A DNA stretch of 64,000 nt. Source: Siphonodentalium dalli. Its lineage: Eukaryota; Mollusca; Scaphopoda; Gadilida; Siphonodentaliidae. Position 1 is the stretch's first letter; every line of letters begins with the position of its first letter. Shown here one piece after another: positions 60,601-64,000 of the stretch. The DNA lies in NCBI GenBank assembly GCA_032622095.1, contig CP136061.1, positions 65,847,127-65,911,126 of the forward strand. The letters run 5' to 3'. The position numbers and the translations under genes were made by a program. The notes below the pieces were generated by a model. The model was not told where the DNA came from, made no database searches, and saw only the letters and a program-made list of their open reading frames with translations.

Positions 60601-63003
60601 ACCCTGGAACTGATACTTAAAAAACATATTTCTCACTGACAGAAAATCTCCTAGTGTAAACCTCTGAAGCAGTCTGAAGAATATTATGAAAAAACAAATC
60701 TGGGCTCTCAGAGCATTCATTGATAGAGGAAATTTTAAGATGGTGAATCAAGGGGTGATTGATAAATTGTTGGCATTCAAAGGATATAAGACTTTTTTGA
60801 ATATCTTTGACCTTATACAAGACAAAATACCACAAACATTGTGCTGCCTGTGAAATTGCACATACTGGCAAGATTGTAACATTGACTAATCATCTGTTTC
60901 ATTATCAAGTAATTGGTGACTAATCAACTTACATCTGTTTCATTAGCAAGTAATTGGTAAACTTTAACCCTGTATTCTCCTGGTTTTAGAGCTCTACCCA
61001 ACTTGATCTTCAGCTGAAAAATAATTAGAATGGTATAATCTATAGGCAGAATACAACATGCTTCTTAGTAAAGAATCTTTTATTGAATGAGTTCTGGCTT
61101 GCGCAAGGATATAAAGAATATATATGATGATGGTTCGTCCACAACGAGTTTGATAAAAGATCTGACATTTTGATGCAAGTTGTCTATTTATTCTAAAGAG
61201 CCTTCAGTTATTGAGGCTTCAATGAAGTGAAAGTTAGGTGAAATTTATGTAATTTATCCTGGCAACGTCAACAAGAAGTAGTTCCAGTTTGTATTCCATT
61301 TAAAATAAATCCAATGTATCTAATAAAATTCTTTATTGTGACACATGATTTTGTCACTGTAGAATGAGAACTATTGAACCTGCAGAGTGCAGACCCCAGA
61401 ACTAGCATAATAAAAGTGCTGGTTATGTTTGAATCTAAGAACCTGTTACATGATAAAACATCTGCTGCACTGTTATACTATTAAACAAATACTCAATACA
61501 GAAACGAAAATATTGTGGCCACTTCGAAAGACAGTTATGTCAAAAACATTTCATCGGTTACAATTACAAGCAGCCGGAACATGTGTACCTCGTGTATCTT
61601 TGCTACATTTTCAGACACACTTCAGTGATCATAGGTATTAAACTTATGAATTTCATTCTATCAAATTTAGATAAAACTTGCGCCGAAGTGCATGAATAAG
61701 TGATAGTGTAAATAAGAACTACAGCATACTGCGATATTTGGGACTTCAAATCGGTACATGTATTGCATCAAGTCATATTATGATACATCGTCGTAATGGG
61801 AATTCATGCCATCTTTAACCCTTTCTATAGTAAAACATCATTGATGAGTAGTTATCCCATAGGAAATGTTCAGATAATAAGTTCAACAAATGACCATAGG
61901 TCGTTTGTTGAACTTATTATCTAAACATTTCCCTCAATAAATAGCACTCCTTCTGTACTTTTATTTATCTGCAGTCTGCTTATATTACCTGTGCATCCCT
62001 GCAAATCATAATACACCATTCCGATGTACACTTTTTAACTGACTGGGAGAATCCATTTAGTATAGAAAGGGTTAAGGAGTCAACATATTTAAATTATAGC
62101 ATTGACCCAGCATTCAACTTACCTTTCCATCATCCAGAAAAGACAAGTTTTCAGACAGTTTAGTGCTCTCAAATTCCTGATTGTTTGGATAGACTATGTA
62201 CACCTGGAATTGGAAATTTAATAAGGCAATTTTCAATGACGAATATTTTGAAAGAGTTCTTGATACCTGAATAAAAAAATTATAACAACTTTTGAAAGTC
62301 ATAGAACTGTGCTGTTTGGTTCTAATGTTTAATATCAAGAATCAAATCATTCCAGCAAAGATTTTGACTAATTAAATTTTCAATAAAAAAGGTCATTTTG
62401 TTTTGCAGAATTTCTAGCCTTTGCAACATTTAGTTTTCCCAGCAATTGTTAAGTTTGACAACCTCCTTTATGCTCAGTAGTAGTTTTTGAAAGTAGTTTC
62501 TCAATGTTTTTTTCTCCCATGCTAGATTTATACTGGCAATTATTTTGATTGCATCATGGAAACTTTCGCATGAGATCCAACAAAGTTGCAGCAGTTGGAA
62601 GGTTGTTGGCTGGGGTAGAAGAAGCACACTGTTTTCAGGCCTATTATGAATATCATACACAGTTGCAGTAGTCAGAATAAATCAAATTCTCTCCTCTTTT
62701 CGTGGAAATACTGACTCACCTTGAAGAAATCTGAATTAGTTTGAACATATGGTTCAAGCTTCTTCTTGAAAGCCCCGAGCGTTATTCTTTTATCAGTGAA
62801 CACTGTCAACCCTGCAATAGAATCATGTCTTAATAATCAATCATGCAGGGATGTGCTCAAGCCAGACAGCTCCAGACAGACACACCGAACAACGATTACC
62901 CAGGAGTTTTTTTTAATAGTACCGACATTGCAAAATTGTACTGAGTTGTTGATGAAATTGACACTCTTGGTAAGCCTCTTACCCTCTGGCATTTTAATAC
63001 CTC
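48507..63003 (-). CDS. USP40: USP40, ubiquitin carboxyl-terminal hydrolase 40 (C-terminal part, 10-11 exons; 5' part off the window)
   Basis: Deubiquitinating cysteine protease family; only the C-terminal non-catalytic region is here, about 325 residues. Coding exons in transcript order: possible micro-exon 62983-63003, then 62720-62811, 62123-62203, 60933-61013, 58303-58418, 55688-55806, 54459-54589, 53465-53512, 50891-51021, 49715-49786 and 48507-48600 with the stop. Every junction is GT-AG and the phases agree throughout. The identification rests on blocks I recall from vertebrate USP40: [78 protein letters not shown] and [13 protein letters not shown] near the stop. The related USP7/USP47 group carries ubiquitin-like folds in its C-terminal half, so this part probably does too (inference). 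The Cys/His/Asp catalytic domain must lie to the right of the window. The introns carry many MITEs, including one touching a splice donor and a minisatellite made of another donor. Confidence 0.9.
48789..49109. mobile_element. Family C MITE in the last USP40 intron
   Basis: CAAGCCTTGAAATAATGTG at left and ATGACAGACACACTATTTCC at right, with the two GAATGAGGTCC / GGACC segments inside. Confidence 0.82.
49192..49444. mobile_element. Family A twin-hairpin MITE
   Basis: TTTCATGATGGTAGCTGCGC at left (reverse-type end), two hairpins, AAGCTCCAGTCATGGAAGGG then TTAA at right. Confidence 0.82.
49715..49786 (-). CDS. USP40: USP40 exon (acidic/basic helix)
   Basis: 72 bp, acceptor CTTTCAG, donor GTAAGATC, phase 2 to phase 2. 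It encodes [20 protein letters not shown] and ENTR, the charged helix after the CDDG block. Confidence 0.85.
49815..50064. mobile_element. Family B MITE (reverse orientation)
   Basis: TTTACTAAATGGACTCTCCC at left and GTATTTAGCAAGGAAAGGGTT at right. AGGGAACTACTCGTTAATAA inside. Confidence 0.75.
50087..50456. mobile_element. Family C MITE
   Basis: CAAATAGTGTGGCTGTCATT at left and AACAGACACACTATTTGCAG at right, with the usual subterminal blocks. Confidence 0.8.
50891..51021 (-). CDS. USP40: USP40 exon (DLDWNP / WPLYICDDG block)
   Basis: 131 bp, acceptor ATTTGCAG, donor GTAGGAG, leaving AG (phase 2). It encodes [15 protein letters not shown], then [20 protein letters not shown] and ILFYR. This is the most diagnostic USP40 block in the window. 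Confidence 0.93.
51350..52424. mobile_element. Putative 1.07 kb element with CCCTTTAACTGCC-type ends
   Basis: AACCCTTTAACTGCC at left is matched by the complement of GGCAGTGAAAGAGTTAA at right (AACTCTTTCACTGCC). The right side has TTAA, the left a TAA remnant. The interior has no coding frame, many ACATGTATA/TGTACATG words and CAAGATGGCNGCCAAGGTCA twice. It ends where a family A MITE starts. Confidence 0.5.
52421..52672. mobile_element. Family A twin-hairpin MITE
   Basis: Left end degraded after TTAA. Right end GCTCCCATCACGAAAGAG then TTAA. Both hairpins present. Confidence 0.8.
53465..53512 (-). CDS. USP40: USP40 exon ([16 protein letters not shown])
   Basis: 48 bp, 16 codons, phase 0 at both ends. 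Acceptor TTTTTTAG, donor GTAAGAG. The peptide matches the SEISGIP-type segment that precedes the KGRG-FPCD block in USP40. Confidence 0.85.
53710..53970. mobile_element. Family A twin-hairpin MITE
   Basis: TTAATCATTCCATTACTGGA at left and TCCCATCATGAAAGTGTTA at right, with both hairpins, the second degraded. Confidence 0.8.
53976..54049. mobile_element. Family A right-end fragment
   Basis: ATGCAAAGCTCCCTATC, TTTAATGCTGCACCAGCAGA and GCTCCCATCATGGAAGGATTAA. Directly follows another copy. Confidence 0.7.
54300..54453. mobile_element. Family D mariner-like MITE touching the USP40 splice donor
   Basis: Right arm complete to GGGCATTACTGTA, left arm truncated at about 54300. The TA next to it lies at intron positions +6/+7 of exon 54459-54589. 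Confidence 0.85.
54459..54589 (-). CDS. USP40: USP40 exon ([13 protein letters not shown] block)
   Basis: 131 bp, acceptor TTTTTTCAG, donor GTAAGTAC, ending in phase 0. It encodes [18 protein letters not shown] to IEEVNLR. A mariner-like MITE begins at intron base +6, so the intronic part of the donor is GTAAG followed at once by TE sequence. Confidence 0.88.
54646..54870. repeat. Tandem duplication of about 115 bp
   Basis: Two units with AAGTCATTATGTAT, GAAAATTGGATG, CTTTTTATT and AAGACTTCT-GAAATGAAT, the second with a GAGAGGGGTGGGGG insertion. Confidence 0.8.
55018..55262. repeat. Dispersed repeat, copy 2 (pair with 7045-7300)
   Basis: TTAGGCCAAAAAAAAAAA, CTCGGGCAATTTTTTTC, TTTTTTTCTGCGCAT, GACATTGTACTACCAG and GGGATTACCTAACA in the same order as copy 1. 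Confidence 0.6.
55688..55806 (-). CDS. USP40: USP40 exon ([11 protein letters not shown] block)
   Basis: 119 bp. The first base completes the Arg codon of the previous exon and one base is left at the 3' end. Acceptor TTTTCTAG, donor GTAAGTG. It encodes [19 protein letters not shown] to [10 protein letters not shown]. Confidence 0.88.
55877..56126. mobile_element. Family A twin-hairpin MITE, complete
   Basis: TTAACCCTTTCATGATGGGT at left and CTCCAGTCATGGAAGGGTTAA at right. Two hairpins with spacer CAAGGTAAATATTG between. One of the best preserved copies. Confidence 0.87.
56238..56500. mobile_element. Family C MITE
   Basis: GAGTTTAGTGTGCCTGTCAT at left and CAAATGACAGGCACC at right. Confidence 0.78.
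57176..57415. repeat. Dispersed 'ataactccactaaaa' repeat, left part
   Basis: It has GGGGTGATAACAATAGTAAA, then about 180 bp later GGGAGTAACTCCACTAAAAA and GACCTCATAATCACA. It is interrupted by a SINE before the matching GACAGACGAAC and CATAACTTCATTACAGGGGG at 57735-57840. Confidence 0.55.
57431..57696 (+). mobile_element. SINE with AATC-repeat tail
   Basis: B box GGGTTCAAATCC, body with GGTGGAGTTGCCAGCTACTC and GAATTCCTCCACCACTAAAA, and 3' end TGCTGAAAGCGACATTAAAA, CCCC, then (AATC)4. The head upstream of the B box is truncated or diverged. Such AATC tails are seen on mollusc SINEs mobilised by a LINE (from memory). Confidence 0.8.
57735..57840. repeat. Right part of the dispersed repeat split by a SINE
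   Basis: CAGACAGACGAACGG, then CCCCCATAACTTCATTACAG and GGGGTATAATGATG. Confidence 0.5.
57888..58336 (-). repeat. 41-bp minisatellite made of a USP40 exon-intron junction (about 11 units)
   Basis: Each unit, read on the minus strand, starts GTAAGTTAACACCAGTG and ends CCCTCTCGACAG, so it contains the last bases of the neighbouring exon and its splice donor. Eleven donors occur at 41-bp spacing from 57891 to 58301. Units differ by a few substitutions, for example CAAGAGG or CAGGAGG for CGAGAGG. The unit length is not a multiple of three, and an in-frame TAA lies in each. Confidence 0.93.
58303..58418 (-). CDS. USP40: USP40 exon ([12 protein letters not shown] block)
   Basis: 116 bp from acceptor TTTTATAG, phase 0, leaving AG before the donor (phase 2). 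It encodes [20 protein letters not shown] to CGMDIPLDR. The proper donor is the copy at 58301-58302. Ten further tandem copies of this exon end plus donor follow downstream (lower coordinates). Using any of them would put a TAA immediately after the Arg codon. Confidence 0.88.
58640..58830. mobile_element. Family C MITE, internal part
   Basis: CACCAAATTCACCCTCTGGA, CGCTATGGGAGACATAGACT and GGGATATAGAAAAACTAAAC. Confidence 0.65.
58849..59210. repeat. 181-bp tandem duplication
   Basis: Two nearly identical units starting GCAGATGTTAACCCATCCC and ending GAATGCACTGGTACAGGAT. Each carries a fragment of a family A hairpin arm. Confidence 0.92.
59885..60183 (+). mobile_element. Family R short interspersed element, copy 3
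   Basis: GGCCATAACTCAGTTAAAA, CGGATCAAACCCATACTCG, CAGACAGACAGATGG, GAGTGGTCAATCCGGA and the terminal hairpin TTTACCATACTATGGTA. Confidence 0.82.
60188..60355. mobile_element. Family C MITE, right part
   Basis: GAAATAGAATCTATGTGAAG, GATGAGGCCTAAGCAGAATG and CACCCTCTGGGAACCACATT, ending within GCAAAT. Confidence 0.7.
60933..61013 (-). CDS. USP40: USP40 exon ([14 protein letters not shown] block)
   Basis: 81 bp, 27 codons, phase 0 at both ends. Acceptor TTTTCAG, donor GTAAGTTG. It encodes [19 protein letters not shown] and ends ANETD. A strong family block. Confidence 0.88.
61815..62074. mobile_element. Family B TTAA-CCCTTTCT MITE, complete reference copy
   Basis: 260 bp. Left TTAACCCTTTCTATAGTAAA, right TTTAGTATAGAAAGGGTTAA, TTAA on both sides. 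An internal hairpin has arms TCAGATAATAAGTTCAACAA and its complement around ATGACCATAGGTCGT. The terminal 11 bases TTAACCCTTTC are identical to family A. Confidence 0.88.
62123..62203 (-). CDS. USP40: USP40 exon (YPNNQEFES block)
   Basis: 81 bp, 27 codons, phase 0 at both ends. Acceptor AATTCCAG, donor GTAAGTTG. It encodes [14 protein letters not shown] and a following acidic stretch ending DDGK. Confidence 0.85.
62720..62811 (-). CDS. USP40: USP40 exon ([13 protein letters not shown] block)
   Basis: 92 bp, acceptor TTGCAG, donor GTGAG. Two leading bases complete a codon, then 30 codons reading [19 protein letters not shown] to DFFK. The open frame ends exactly at the donor. This matches the TDKR-TLGAFK block of USP40. 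Confidence 0.85.
62983..63003 (-). CDS. USP40: USP40 candidate micro-exon
   Basis: A 21-bp segment (18 bp if the inner AG is used) between a TATAG acceptor and a GTAAG donor on the minus strand. It would add GIKMPEG directly before LTVFTDKR and fits the phase of the next exon. Very short exons can arise by chance, so this needs a transcript. Confidence 0.4.
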
Positions 63004-64000
63004 CTATAATACACATGGTAGGAACTTGATTAGTGATATTTTCAGGACTATTTTCAGAATAGGCAAATCATTGACCATGCACATTTATATTATAGCTATG
63101 ATATTGCACATTACATGTCAATTGCTAATCTCAAGATTTATCTAAATAAAAAACAGCCACTGTCGGCAATATTCTTAAAATGTTTAGGAAATAAAATGCT
63201 GCAACTTTAGTAATTCCTCGAATACAAACATGATAAACTCACATAAAAAATATTATTAGAACATTGGTAATTTCGTCAGCCTCATAAATAATCAGCAAAT
63301 GTCTGGAAATCTTTCATGATCAATCAGGACCATGTATTCCAGAACTGTTTTCAGTACTACAGAGTGAGAAATGTGCATGTGGCACTATTCAAGTTATTCT
63401 TGACCTTGTTAATTATTTGTTAAGTCAGCCATCTTGGATTTCAGGGTGAAGACCACCTTTAAAAGGCAATCCCATACTACAATACTACAGATGATCTTTA
63501 ATGAGCGCATCACCATCCTTGTGCCATGCTTCGGGCAGGCACACATAATTTCAGAAAAAAGGCTGAATGCAGAAATTGGGATTCAGTGCCTTAAAAACGA
63601 TAGTTTAACCTCAAGTTATCAAATTGATGAAAAATCAGCCAGCAACACTGGACTACCGCATAATAAGGTACTTCAGAACGAGTATCAAATGCAAAGTGGT
63701 CCATTTTCCCAAAAGAGTCCATTTGTGAGACCGACTATATGTTCTAAGGCTGAATAAAATTAAATGTCTGGTTGGGGTTACACGTCAGAAAAATTGAAGG
63801 TCGGTAGATAGGCTTAAAATTTGATAATTTTTTATTAAGCTGTATTTATGGATTTGTTTTCAACATTGAAATTCGATGATATCATTGGGCTGAGAAAAGT
63901 TTTCATTCTTTATTGTACAAGCCAAATACTTTGAAAGTCTTAATATTAAGAAATGAACAGATTTTTTGACATTGTAATTGTTTTTTTTCAGTTTATCTGT
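63004..64000. other. USP40 intron (upstream of the exons seen), nothing recognised
   Basis: The next upstream USP40 exon was not found here. A plus-strand frame at 63434-63757 (107 codons) has no recognised domain. Confidence 0.4.

Noticed and set aside
63434-63757. 107-codon plus-strand frame
   Set aside because: No recognised domain or splice context, inside a USP40 intron on the other strand. Likely chance or a decayed repeat.

Overview
The window looks like a gene-sparse, repeat-rich, AT-rich animal nuclear genome. It has short exons (28 to 294 bp) with GT-AG borders, long introns, minisatellites, tRNA-derived SINEs, many hairpin MITEs and one nearly intact Ty3/gypsy insertion. The repeat style (short repeats carrying 'GGGCCATAACTCC' followed by ACAGACAGAC runs, and SINE tails made of AATC units) suggests a mollusc, probably a bivalve. 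That taxonomic call is inference. No prokaryotic, CRISPR or operon-like structure is present.

Two protein-coding genes are supported, both on the minus strand and both cut by a window edge. On the right (about 48.5 to 63 kb) are the last ten or eleven coding exons of USP40, a ubiquitin-specific protease. Splice phases agree across every junction, and the C-terminal sequence matches the USP40 family as I recall it, including the WPLYICDDG block and the [11 protein letters not shown] tail. The catalytic domain lies beyond position 64000. On the left (0.3 to 31.2 kb) are sixteen phase-compatible exons, about 750 residues, of a gene I cannot name. It is acidic and Ser/Asp-rich with coiled-coil and Gln-rich parts. 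Its 5' start was not found and its 3' end lies left of position 1.

Region by region: 1-31.2 kb is the unknown gene, whose introns hold a 37-bp array, a 26-bp array, a 38-bp array, a complete 4.55 kb gypsy element inserted antisense (9063-13614, TSD AATGT), several MITEs and a 153-bp-arm fold-back. 31.2-48.5 kb has no convincing host exons. It holds LINE fragments, an inverted repeat pair, three SINEs sharing a core, short 'gggccataactcc' repeats and MITEs. 48.5-64 kb is USP40, whose introns are full of the same MITE families. One 41-bp minisatellite there is built from the exon-intron junction of a USP40 exon.

The most notable items are: (i) a twin-hairpin MITE family, at least eleven copies, bounded by TTAA plus CCCTTTC (piggyBac-like ends), whose hairpin core also occurs inside an element with different ends; (ii) eleven tandem copies of a USP40 splice donor; (iii) a mariner-like MITE inserted at intron position +6 of another USP40 exon; (iv) an inverted copy of the gypsy element's own 3' end inside its gag, resembling autointegration. 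The two genes lie in the same orientation, but nothing in the sequence shows a functional link between them.
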